From Scatophagus argus (taxonomy: Eukaryota > Chordata > Actinopteri > Scatophagidae), in NCBI RefSeq assembly GCF_020382885.2, contig NC_058494.1, forward strand, positions 12,232,001 to 12,296,000: DNA of 64,000 bases, given 5' to 3'. Position 1 is the first letter of the stretch. Each line of letters begins with the position of its first letter. Below, piece after piece: positions 1 to 12,700 of the stretch. Under the pieces are notes generated by a model. That model was given only the letters and a program-made list of their open reading frames with translations. It did not search any database and was not told the DNA's origin. A program made the position numbers and the translations under genes.

Positions 1-1254
1 GCGATTATTTTCGATATTGATTGACCTGCTGACTGTGTCCATTAGACAACAGTGTAAAATTCCCCACCACCACAACCTACAACGCAAGCTGACTATTTAC
101 TATAATAAGCCTAATAAGAAATGCTAGAGAAAATGTCGGAAGTGATCAGTTAGTGTCTCTCCATTGCGGTTTTACCACCAGAGCACACTGACAAGTTTAT
201 TTACTTAAATTTCACACATCCTTAGCAAATGACCTTGTTTGTTTTATGTGTTTGCTTAAAAAGTGGTTGATATATTTTCAATCCTCAAATATTGATATTG
301 CCCTCAAAAATCCAGTATTTCTCAGGTTAACCAACATTAACCTCACACCTGCTTCTTTGTTTTAGGTGTTCAGTCTTGTTAAACAGCCGTCAGCGTATCA
401 ACTACGATTGAGATTTTAATAACCTGCTGCATAATCTAGAAGACCAAAACCATTTTACGTGACCATGAAGTCAGCGAGCCAGCAGCAAACTACAAGCCAC
501 CCGACATGCCTGCGGGTTAACAGGGCAGTTATTTGCTGGAGCAGGTGGGCATTAATGTCTGTATGCAGGTTTAAGACCTGATGTGGAACTTTTTACATGA
601 AGAGAGGATAAAAACATTTACTTTGCTCAGACAGACAAAATGTGCCCAAACGTTCTCAGCAATTATATATTCAGTGCAGAGTTTTATGTTCATGAAACTG
701 TGAGCTGGTGCAACAGGCTGCCGGTTCACAAACAGGGTGAGTGATGTTTGAGTGCGTTGAGTGGTTTAGATGTTCAAATGGTTCTTTGACCCGAATGCCC
801 TGAATAATCCAGGTGAGACCGGATTGTGAGCTGCAAGTGTGCGTTTGCAGCTATAAATACAAACAACAAATAAGGTTACATACTTTTATAAACCACATAA
901 TCCCAAGATATCAGCATTCACAATGTTTTTTTTATAATTCTGTCAACTCATACACTGCAGTTTCATGCACTGCAGTTGATTGGACTGCTGCTCCGATATC
1001 AAAGAACCATCTGCACAAATGAATCTTCGCTGTGTTTTCTGGAAACACCTGGAAAAAAAACCACTGACTTCAACAGCCTGACAACAAGCGTCTACGGTGC
1101 TACAGTTACAGAGGACAAACCAGAAGCATGCCAAACACCAAATATACTGAAGCAAGCAAAAAGTTACAGAGCAAACAGCACCGCAGCTGAGCAAAGGACA
1201 ACAGGTCGACTTGACACAGACAGATGGAGAGAGAGGAGGAGGAATGCAGATTAC
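1..1254. other. Region 3' of the last resolved UBN2 exon
   Basis: No independent gene was recognised here. The last UBN2 coding exon found ends at 1255 with a good donor in phase 1, so the terminal coding exon and 3' UTR should lie in this stretch on the minus strand. A polypyrimidine-rich acceptor near 1053-1063 could open a short terminal exon, but the peptide it gives could not be matched to anything. The plus-strand reading frames at 813-1479 have biased composition and look like chance. Confidence 0.4.
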
Positions 1255-4200
1255 CTGAAAAAGCAAGCTGCAAGTGAGGAGGTAGGGCAGCCTGCGACCC
1301 TGACTGGAGACTCTTATACAGATCTGAGGAGAGATGGAGGGAAGATGAGAGGGAAGAAGGCAACAACAGCAACAATAAAGGGGAATATGGAAAAGATGAC
1401 GTGGAGTTGGGGGTGGGTGGGTGTCACGTTAAAATGGAAGACCAGCAACAAAAGAGAGGAGAGGATCAACGTGAAGTGACAGCGAGGCACAAGAGTACAA
1501 AGGGTTGAGATGACAGATGTACAATAAAAATGGAGAGAACAAAAAAGGGAGAATAAAAAAAGACAAGGTGAGAGGGTCACAGCGAGAGATGTGGAGCACA
1601 GCAGACACAGTCGAGGTACTGCTGGTACACCTCAATGTCAGCAAACACAAAAACATACAGGACAAATGAACGTAAAGAGGCTGGAATAAAAATAAACACC
1701 ATCAATACGTAAAGAGATCCAATTTTTGCTTACTTCTGAGATCCATCCTGCTTTATGTACTTTATAAACTCACTTCCCTTCTGAGAGTAAATCTGCTTCA
1801 CATAGGGCTCAATGATTTGAGAAAAATATCAAGATGTCTGCATTCGTATCACTATTTTAATTGTCGTGAACTGCATTCACAGTTGTGTCATTTGATTTAA
1901 GATTGGTGTTAGCTCAACTTTCCAAATCTCACTTTTTCAGCTGTAGATTAGAGTAGTATTAGAGAGATAGAGTGTTAATTTCATTGACAAATACTTTTCC
2001 AAATCCAAACTGGATTTTGTCTCTGGCAATCATTTTCATCTTGTTTTTATTTGTTGAGGAAAAAGTCATTGATTTCGTCATAGTTTTTGTCCTCATACAT
2101 TAGCTTTTATTTAGTTAGCGCCTCAGGTTTGTCTGGAAAACCTCTGTCTGTTGTCTTTGTCTGTTGCTTGTGATTTGTCAAAGAGTCAGACGCAATTGCT
2201 TCTCCCCGAAAAATTTTGCCATAAGCTTTCAAAACTTGTGTTGTGTGTCCACTCACCCATTAGGTCGCTCTGTGCTAGAGGGTATCCTGAGTTGGAGCTG
2301 GGGGCTGAGCCAATGCCAGCAGTCCCTGGAGCTCCAGGGGGGCTGAAATTGAGCAACGGGGGGAACTGGAAGGGCAGTGAGACGGGCACCAGGCCTCCCA
2401 ACATCCCAAAGCCCAGGGGGAGAGCGGAGGGACTGCCCAGGAGGGAAGAGCCTGCTGTTGATACCTGTGAAAAGGGAGATCAACGTTTGTTTTTTCCATC
2501 TACACAGAACTGTAACTCCACTGTCCAAGAATGGAACACATGCTTTTGTCCAACACAGTTTCTGTTTTCAACAAACCAACCTGTGAGAGGTGTGACGTTG
2601 TGGAGGATGTAGCCAAAGTTCCTGAAGCCCCCCAACCGTTTCCTGCCTTTGAGCTCTGGTTAGTGCCGCCCACCATCCTCTGCCTCTGTCCGTGATTGGC
2701 TGAGATTGAAGGTGCAGAAGACGGGGGAGTCTTGTCTGGGTGACTGCAGACAGCTCCCTTGTTGTTAGTGGAGTTGTTGATGATGCTACTGTTGCTCGTG
2801 GCGGACTGAGTTTTCTGGCCTCCTGTGAAGCTGCAGCTACCCTGCGTCTGCTTTACCTGCCCGCCACTCGATACACTGAAGGGCTGCCGAAATGTTTTCG
2901 GGGAGTACTGGTGTTGTTGCTGTTGGCTGGCGATGATTTGATGGGGGAGCGGGTGTGAGGGTGAGGATGACGGGGAGGGGGAGGAGGAGGGCGGTGGGGT
3001 GGGCGCAGGAGGCCGAGGAGTGAGCTTGATGATGGGAGAGGAGTTGCTGCTGTGGGAGGACTTGGTGAGGGTGGCCTGCATGGGTGTGATGAAGTTGGGC
3101 TGGTGGTGATGTGTGTGGGATTTACCTTGAGAGGAGTGTGAAGTTTGGGAGGTGGGAGATGGTGAGGAGGCCACCGGGGAGGGCGGGCAGAAGGACTGCA
3201 GGCTAGGGTGGGTGGTCGAGGTGGAGCGGGCCTGTGAGGAGGGGGAGGAAGAAGGTGTGACGTTGCTGCTCACGGCGCTGCTGTTGCTGCTGATGCCGCC
3301 AGCTTTGGCACTGCTCTTGGTGAGTCCTTGAGGGGCTCCCATAGTTCCCAGCATCCCCACTGGGCTAGCAAAACTCTTCTGATGGGGGGGCAGCAGAGGG
3401 GAAGCCGTGGGAGGAGGCCGCTGTTTCGGAGGTGACGGGGAAGGATGTGGGTGCATCTTGCCACTCCCGCCCATCATGGAGCTTGGCCTGTGATTGGGTG
3501 ATGCCATGGTAACAAGTCTCTGAGTCTGGGTTTGGCCCATGGTGCCAGATCCTTTGATGGAACCATAGGGACCATTTGCAGTCCTGGAGGCCAGCGACAG
3601 GCCTGCTTGCACACGGACCATGGAGGCGACAACGGGAGACGAGGAAGAGGAGGTAGGAGAAGAGGTTGGTAGCGTTGTTGTCGTCAGGTTCTGAGTAGAC
3701 GCTGCTGCCAGCTGAGCAGCCTCCACCTTAGGCAGGGAATGCTGCTGCTGCGTCGTGGATACTGAGGCAGAAAGCTGAGAGGCTGAGGGGTAGTGAGGAG
3801 TGACGGGGGGAGGAGAGGAGGTGGGCATTTGCAAGGGTGGGGGCGACAAGGGACTGTCTGAGGGGCCTAGGCCCTTAGAGGCATTGCTGAGGAGGGCCAA
3901 AGCGTGGGAGATGGAGTCCAGAGAGGGAGCAGTCAGATCCTCATCCAGAGAGTCCGACAGACAGATGGGCTCCGAGGGCTCCGAGGAGACGGCCTGGCGG
4001 CTGGAGGTCAGAGCGGATGTGGAGGTGGGCACAGATGGGGTGGAGGTCAAAGTGAGAGGTGGTTTGTGGATCCAAAGACCCTCCTAAAGAAGAGAAGACA
4101 CATGGTCCTTTATTTCCATTCCCTCCTGTTGATACAAACTCAGGACTTTACCATATGATTTGTTGAAGGAAGTTTCACCTCGCTCAGCTGTGTTTCTTTT

Positions 4201-6710
4201 TACCTAACCTTCATTTGTTCAGATGGGACATTATATAAATACCAGCTTTAATGAAAATAGTTATAAAGATTAAAACAAGCATCCGGCGTAGAAATACTAA
4301 AACGTTACCCCTGAAACATTAAATAATGTGGATCCATTCCCATACTATTAAATGACATGAATGTGCAATCACAAGAAGCCACCTAATGTGATAATAGCAG
4401 CCAAGAAAACATTACAAGGCAGCAAGCACAGTCCATTGTATTGCTGCTTCATGACATAATACTGTTTTGTAGATGAATTGGATTATCAATGTTTAAAATT
4501 GTACTGTAAAAATACATCAACTGGATATTTTAGATATTACAGATATTATAAAGCAGAAGACCTGAGCTGTCACTCACCTTGGCTTTGGCCTTGGGCCCAG
4601 GCACCATTCTCCTCTTGATGCTGTACGGGGACAAAAAAAAATACCAGAAACTATTAATTTTGCATTCAAAACAAACGTCAGAAGAAGGCCCTGAGTAGTT
4701 ACTGAGGAAACATGAGCTATGTGAGCTAAAGTAAATACTCACAGGTTTCCAGTGAGATGACTGTGAACGGAAAGACTCTCCTTCAACAAAATCCTGAGCA
4801 GAGATAATACACAGCATTGAGAAAAACACAAAACACAGTTAATGCCAGAGGCAACGAGTTGGAGGAACACCACTGTTGTGGATGTCATCAGCACCAGTGA
4901 AAAAAGTTTGGCTGTTAATGAGCAATAAAAGCATATGCAGACCTGCTGACTGACCCACACAAAATGGAAATTTAAAGTTGGAAATTTGAAATATTTGTTT
5001 ACTACTGCCACAGGAGCTGCCATGTCCATACAGAAATCACTTTCAGGCTGGATTAAAAAAAAAATATATATATATAATACCCCACCTCCCAACTTCAAAC
5101 TCCAGGCTGTTTTGTTTCTCCACACCGAGAGGAGCTAATTACAGTTTCTACAATATAAATTACAACCACCCACACCGCATATGATAACAACATGCTGCAG
5201 CAGAGAAGTTGGGAGAGTTGAGTTTTACTAGGAAATAACTGTGTCCATGCCAATACAACTTTCTAACTTTCACACATGAGATCTAAAACATCTTTAATCC
5301 AATGCTATTCCAACACTGTTGGTTGTTAATATCTCATTGTGCTGCATGGATAATGTGTGCAAAATGTGGTTGATAACAGCATTACTCATTCACACTCTGC
5401 TGCTCTACACTGCAAAGCTGAGTGTACTGAACTGTGGTCACTGTACTGACACATCAGTGTTTTTCTACACTGACTTTGTCATCTTTCTGCCCTCTTATTC
5501 TCTTATGTCTGTGTATTTTTAACCTGTGTCTACACTTATGTTTGAGATTATCTTGGTCTGCAGTTGAAAATTAACAATGTGGCTTGAAGTGACAACAAAA
5601 ATTTGATAAATGCGCATCATTCATTTTCGTAAAGAAAATGAAAATGGAGCTCAAGAACCTCAGCTTTTAAATAAAATAATAATAATAATATTGATAATTA
5701 GTGTTATACTTTAGTGAGATTTTCTTCTTGAACATCCTATTAGAGTTACCTCTGATAAGGAGCTCCTCTCACCAATGTTATCATGCTCTTGGAACCTGTT
5801 TTTCCCAGTAATTCAAGTAACACTTTGATTACGAGTCTTTGTAATATGCAGCTGCTGTACGGTAGATTAATACATGCTGATAAAATAAAACCCACTCACA
5901 AAGAAGAAGCTACAAACGGTTTACAAATTATTAACAAAAAAACTGACCAACTGACTGAACTAACGCTAATCTGAAAAGTTATGACATAAACAGAACCAAA
6001 TTTTGGCATCTCATACACACACACACACACACCTTTACTGTTTCTAACATACTTCTAGTTTTAAGGAAACTCCATTGTTCTCATCCTGGAGAATTTTCAT
6101 AAATTGTTACCATGAAGGAATTTTCACAATGGCTGTTATATTTGAAGGGTAAGCAACAAAACAGAACAAAAATACACACGCACACACACACACAGAGAGG
6201 GAAAGAAACACAAAGCCACATTTCCACAGCAGGAACTCTCCTCAGGGACTAAGTTTTTGGTAGAAATCAGTGTATTTCCACAGCTGAGACCAGGGTCTAA
6301 ATTGGGGGATGAGGATTATTTTATCAGCTCCTAAAATCTCCTGCTCGGGTGAGGCAGCACTTTCCAAAAGTACAGGAACTTTGGGGTTGGGCTTGCAGCG
6401 ATGAACATTTCCAACTGGTTGGATACTTGCAGCATTTTATTTCAGCTACCATTTTTAAAAATCTGACTAAACTAGTTTGTTTTCAGTCATTGTGTTTTGA
6501 CGTATCAGCACAGAGTTATAGAAGAAAGCATACGACTGACCGGTGCTCATCATTGTTGTATAGTCGCACATAAAAATGAAACCTAGAAATAACTACTGCT
6601 TGTCATACGTCAGCGGATTAATTTGCCTAAACTTTGTGGGTCTTGCAGTTCCTCGAAAAGTAGCTTCTAGACTGAAAGTTGTGGATGGTTTGGGTGGAAA
6701 CACAGCCATA

Positions 6711-6748
<38 letters not shown>

Positions 6749-9700
6749 CACACGCGCATACCTGGCCTGCATCCAGCCCTTGGGCCACAGTGGTTTGACC
6801 TCATTCTCTAAGAAGGCCTTGAGGTAGTCCTCCACAGACAGAGAGCACTGATTCTCCATCTCATAGCAGCTGAGCTTCACTCGCACCAAGCTGCACAGCA
6901 GGTTCCTGCACAAACACAAATATTCAATTCAGTACAAATCATTCAATATTTAAATCTAAATTAGGCTGTAGGTATTGAGCACACAATGACTGAGGAGGCT
7001 GTCATTCTTCAGTGAGTCAGCAGTAATAATGACTGGAAGTAAACCCTTTTCCTAAAAATATGGAAGGTGTTATGAAAATAAATGATCAGTGAGAAGAAGC
7101 CGCAAGTCAGTCTGGAGCTTTTTCTCATCTCAGTAGGAAATGGTTCTTCACTAATTGCTTCTGCCTTCATGCATGAATAAAACTCAGGGCTTTTCAGAGC
7201 AACTCCTCAAGCTATGTCACTTGGGTGAGCATCAGTTGGGTCTAAAGACCACAAGTTTGAAAATAAAGAAAAATCTGGGGGTATGGAAAAAAAGAAGCGA
7301 GGTTTATCAGACCTTCATATCTCGCTCCTCATCTCTGCTTGAAGCTTGAAGCTACAGTCGTGGCTTGCAGTATGATACACCTGAATCTCTGACCAAACTC
7401 TCAGCAGGGAGTTGCACTGTGGGTTACATAGGCCCAGGCTTTGTCAAAGACGACTAAAGCACGGAGTGGAGTACTCGTTAAAAGGTCTGCTTTGGGGACT
7501 CTACTGCATGTTTTAAGCCAAAATCACATGGGATCAATGTTCATACACGATGAAGTGAAGAGTGTTCATCTAACCTAACAGCTGAGGAATATCAGTCACT
7601 TGGTTTCCCATCAACATTTGCCTAATATTCTCTGAACAATGTTTGTGTAACCTTTATTTCCAAGATTAGACACAAATGGTGGAGAGCAACCGACAAGTGA
7701 AAATAAAAAGGCGGCAGGGTATGAGAAAACTGATGTCAGACCTGCAGCACCCCAAACACACAACACACCATCAAGCCAGCTATTCCAGCAGGACAGTCCT
7801 GGTTTATTACCTGAGCTTGTCATCCCAGACAAACTTCTTCCGCGGGCCCATCACCCTTTTCCCAGGCTTTTCCTCATCTTCCTCCTCTGAGCCGTTCTTC
7901 TCGCCCTCTTCTGACTGTTGTCTGCAGGACACACAGTCAGCAATATGTAAACTCACTTGCACACATTTTCAAGCGGACTGTAATTAGAGGCTGGTCAGTT
8001 TTGGTTGAACTTCATAAAACAACCATAAAAATCAGACCCGATGAAAGTCAGTGGCAGAAGACAAGAAGAATTGGGGCAAAAGGTTTTAGGACACCTGCTT
8101 AGTTTGTCATCTCTTTTCCAAAAAGAAAGAAAAAAAAACCAAAAGAATTTACTTACTTTGCAGCCTTGGCCATGCAGTCCATGTTGTACCTGGCTATCTG
8201 CTCTGGCATCACACTACACACCGCCAGCTTCAGCTTCAACAGTGGCGTCCGCAGTCGATCGTCCTGCGAGAGAGAGAAGAGAGGTGGGCGCATTAAAGAC
8301 AGAGAAAGGCAGAGGTGGAGAAGGAAAAACAGGTATGAAAAGGTAGGGAAGAAAGGAATTGAAGTCAGGAAAAATGGATGCATAGCATCAATGTGAGAAA
8401 AGAAAGAAAAGGAAAAGAGGGTAGAAAGAAACAGACAAAGAAAAGGAAAGAGGACAGGGTGGAAAAAAGTAGCAGCAGGGGTAGCGAGATAGAGAGAACG
8501 GGGCAGCATGTTGATGTATTTTATCAACAATGCCACTTTAATGGTCCATGAGAAAAGACATTTTGTGGCGGACCTCTTTGCACTGATCAGTCCACACATT
8601 AACAACTGAAGCAATGAACATGGCTGGGGATTAAAAGCTGAATGACACAACACACACATTGTGGAAGAACTGGAGAATGAGATTCTGGGTTAGACAACAG
8701 AAGCAGAACAAAAGCAGCTCAAACATTCAAATGTATGTGCAAATCAGAAAAGACTTGCATGGATATTATCTTGTTTTCACAATTTATGTCATAAAAAAGC
8801 CACAAGGGCCCATAAAACTCACTGCTGTGATGCAATAAAAATAAAAACACCAATAGGAAGTAGTTAAACGAGTACACACACAAGAAATCTAAAATGCCCA
8901 AAACGAAGACGTAAAGAAGATTGAGATAGATTTGACGTTGTATTCAGAGTCATTACAATTTTGCTCAATGCACTAACCAGCTCACTTCTGATTTATCTAC
9001 TCAGTTATCTTATATATACAACAATCTGGAGACAGCACTTACAACGGCTCATTCTCCATCCTTTTTAGCTCAAGCAATGACATTTATTTCTATTTATCCC
9101 TTTATTCCTTTTCTCTGTATGACATGAGATTGTCTGGCATTTTTTTAATTTTCTGACACCTACAATCCAACTGCAAACCCACTTCACAAAGCAATCAGCC
9201 AGGTGTGCAGAGGTGAGAAAATATGCATCTTCTAAACTTCTCTCTCACTCCTTTTCCATTTACACAGCCACTTATTCCTCACTTTTGTGTACAATCAAGT
9301 GCGAAACCATGAAGAACTGTGAACCCCTCATGATCGAACAGTCCGTTCTCATCATTTGTGTCACCCCTGTCTAAGACACCAGCTATAAAACACTTATTGT
9401 CAGCTGTGGTTGGATGACACTTGATACAAACCAGTTATCTGAAGCATCCTAAACTCTGACGTTCAGTTATTGTTGTGACTGCATTTCAAATGGTCAGTGG
9501 GCGTTTTGAACTGAGAACAGCCAGGATTCACAGTCAGTCAGTCACTGTTGCCATTTCACAGAGTACGTGTGCAAAATCTGTCTTAATGACCACAAAGCAA
9601 CCAAGATGGTTACAGTGGGAAAAATGTCTTTGAATCAGATTCTAGATGGGATTTAAATTGAGAGATTTCCTCACTTTCTCCACGGATAAGCCTCACCCAC

Positions 9701-12700
9701 CTGGATGTTAAGACTGAGCTTCTTCAGGCGTTTAAGGAGGGCTTCTTTGTTGCACGGCACAAATGCCTCCATGTGCGAGTAGATGTCTGAGCGCACCTCA
9801 GGAGGCTGTTCCTGGACCTGCAGCTCAATACTGAGAGGAGGAAGAAAAACATGACAAGTGTGAAATGCACAAAGGAAAACAAAAAAACAAATACAGTTGA
9901 GGGACAGTTATGACACTGGACACAAAAAGAGAGAAAAAGACAGTGAGACACAGAGAGACAGAATAAAAGAGATGGAGGAATAAAAAGGGCAGGGTGCACA
10001 GAATGACAGCAGGTGAATGTAAACTTGAAGAAATAAAAGAAGCGAATGGAAATGAGAAGCATGACGATGAGAAAAGTAACACATCTGAAAACAGCAGGAG
10101 AGACAGGGAGGGAAATCTGCTGAAAATGAATGAGACAGAGTGAGAAGAAGGACGAGAGTGAGCCGAGATCTGGCTGACAGTGATTTAAAAGCTGTTCTAC
10201 TCACTCCAGAAGAATGTTATTCATGTCCAAGGTGAAAAATTTCTTCCTGCCCTCTTGATCAAACTGCCGCGAGGCCTGCAGGAGAAAAGGTTGAGTCAGC
10301 ACACCAGCGCTAGTCCATACAGTACAAATGCTGTACACACAGATATCTGTGATGCAGTGCCTCCAAGGACTGACAGAAACACATTTCCTCACTCCTCAAC
10401 TTGCCTGATAATGACCTTCACCTATGATCCAAATTTAACCACACTTGTATGGATGCTTTTAGCTGAATCACTTTGCTAAAGCCATCAACTGAACTTCGAC
10501 ACAGACTAAGCACACGGAGTCTGGTGCATTTTGTTTTCACTGTTAAACTACATAACCTTATGAAAGCAGATGTGTTATTTATGCGTGAATTCAAATGTTA
10601 CACTGCTGTTAAATCCACCTGCAGACCACAGAAACTGCCAAGGATCTTCTGTTCTGCGTAAGCATTTTTATGCAACATCCTGTCGTAACCACAGCTGACA
10701 ACTCGCGTGCATCACTTTCTGATCAATCAGAAAGTGTAAATTAATTACAACTGCATATACTGTGCTTGTGTCCTGCTCCATACTTTGTCAAACAGACAGC
10801 AACTATCCTCTAACAACAGCTCCAGGTCAAGCAGAAAAAGTGACACTTCCTTCCTTCCTTTTCTTGAATTCAAGAAAATACCTTTATGACTTATATAATA
10901 AGATATCTTTGGAAGCACCAAAACAATCCAACGCTTCCTTTATTTATTTCTCTGCTTCACTCCTTCTAACTCTTCGCCTCTGTATCCTTCACTTGCATCA
11001 TCCCGCTCTCTGTCTCATTTGACATTTTTACTAACATCTAGAAAAACATTTCCCTGCTACAGATCGACTCTGCAGCTCCCAGAAAGAGCAGAAGAGCAAC
11101 AAGAAAATGAGAACTTCTTCAAAAGGCTGTGATGCCAACCCTGCTGTTTTAGTTACATAAAACCCCCTCAGGGTCCAGCTTGCAGCCATGGCTCTCCAAT
11201 ACTTAAAAAAAAAAAAAGACTGTTGTTGCTGAACTAAAGAATAACAACAAATACAATATTTGTGCCATTTTCTGAGCTGACTAGCATTTGTAAAAGAGGT
11301 TTTGCAGGTAATTGCAGCCACCCACAGACAGGCGACAGCTGACTCACCGCCCGTAGGTCCTCGATGCGTTTAATGAGAGGAGCAGGAAGTCCATCAGGTA
11401 GCGGAGGCGGAGAAAACAGTCCACTGGAAGACCCCAGGCCTCGCCCTTGACCACCACCTCCTCCTGCTGCTGCTTTATGAGCCGGAACACCAACTCCCAG
11501 GATGCCGTTCTCCCTGGCAGCCACCATTGCGTGCTGCTGGTCAGTGTCCAGCAAGCTGAAGTCCAGGTCACCTAGGAGATCCTGCAGTTCCTTCTCATTG
11601 GCCGAGCCCAGCAGTGACATCACAGCGGGATCTGAGGTGAGGTCTGCCAGTGAGAAGTCACTGCTGGCTGTGTGGCCCTGTGGGTCGGTGGAGTTGGAAC
11701 CTAACAGGTGGTTCGTTGAGTTGGCGGAGTGGGGTTTATTGGCCTGACCTCCTGCCAGCCCAGGATGAGGCGTGCTGGGGTTCCTTTTCTTCATATCCTC
11801 CTTCTCACGGGTGAAGCGGCGAAGCATGGCCGCCAGGTACAGCGAGTCCTTCATCAGCTTCTTCCTCTTCTTTTTCTCTGGCCGGTGGAGGTTGAGAGTC
11901 GCCACTCTGTTGGAGGGAAACACAGCAATGGCTTGTTTTTAGCAAAACGCCGGCAATGCACACCATGACCACGACTTCACACCATCTCAGACGATCTGTT
12001 CTGTACCATCAAATAATGATCAGATGGATAAAATGTTCACTGGCGCAGAATCCATCCTGGTTTATATCCGAACAATCAAAAAAATGGCCATACTCCACAA
12101 CAAGGACACAGGACAGGAGTGTGCATGTAAACATACTCAAGGTGTTGATATTATTGATATTTTTGGGAGATCTGTTTGGTTTTGCCATAGATAAGTAGTG
12201 AGTGACACATGCTCCCACCAGTCATCTTCAGCTGACAAAAAAGCAATGCCTCTAATCTATGATTAGTTTTTCCACAATGATCCAACAAGTATGATAATTT
12301 GAGTGTTGTTTTTCCTGCCACAGCAGCTACGTTAGTGTCATCCATGCTCGCTGCCATTTTTCAGTCACAATTTAGAGCTTTTGAATTTAGAGCAGAAATG
12401 AGCAAAAACATTAGACCTATTTGAACTGCTGAACAAGTCTGTGACTGTGACATACACCTGGATAAAGCAACAAAGGCAATTTCAGTCACACTGACAGAAA
12501 TAAGTAGACGAAGGTAAAAAGCGCAACACGAAAAGCAAATTGAACTCGCGGAACAAATAAGAGACATTTTCACCGCCAAACTGAGGCATCGGCACACGCT
12601 GACAAAGACGACTCAGAAATGTTGGGAGGGCCTGGAACAGAGGGGATTCTGGAGGATGAACCTGCAGTCTGCTCTGAAGGATCTGACACACACATGCCCA

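Noticed and set aside
2151-2612. 153-residue plus-strand frame
   Set aside because: Antisense to the UBN2 exon at 2464-2257, whose minus-strand reading has family motifs and correct splice phases.
9724-10204. Several overlapping Ser/Leu/Phe-rich minus frames
   Set aside because: They sit in pyrimidine-rich UBN2 intron sequence beside real exons and have no conserved motif.
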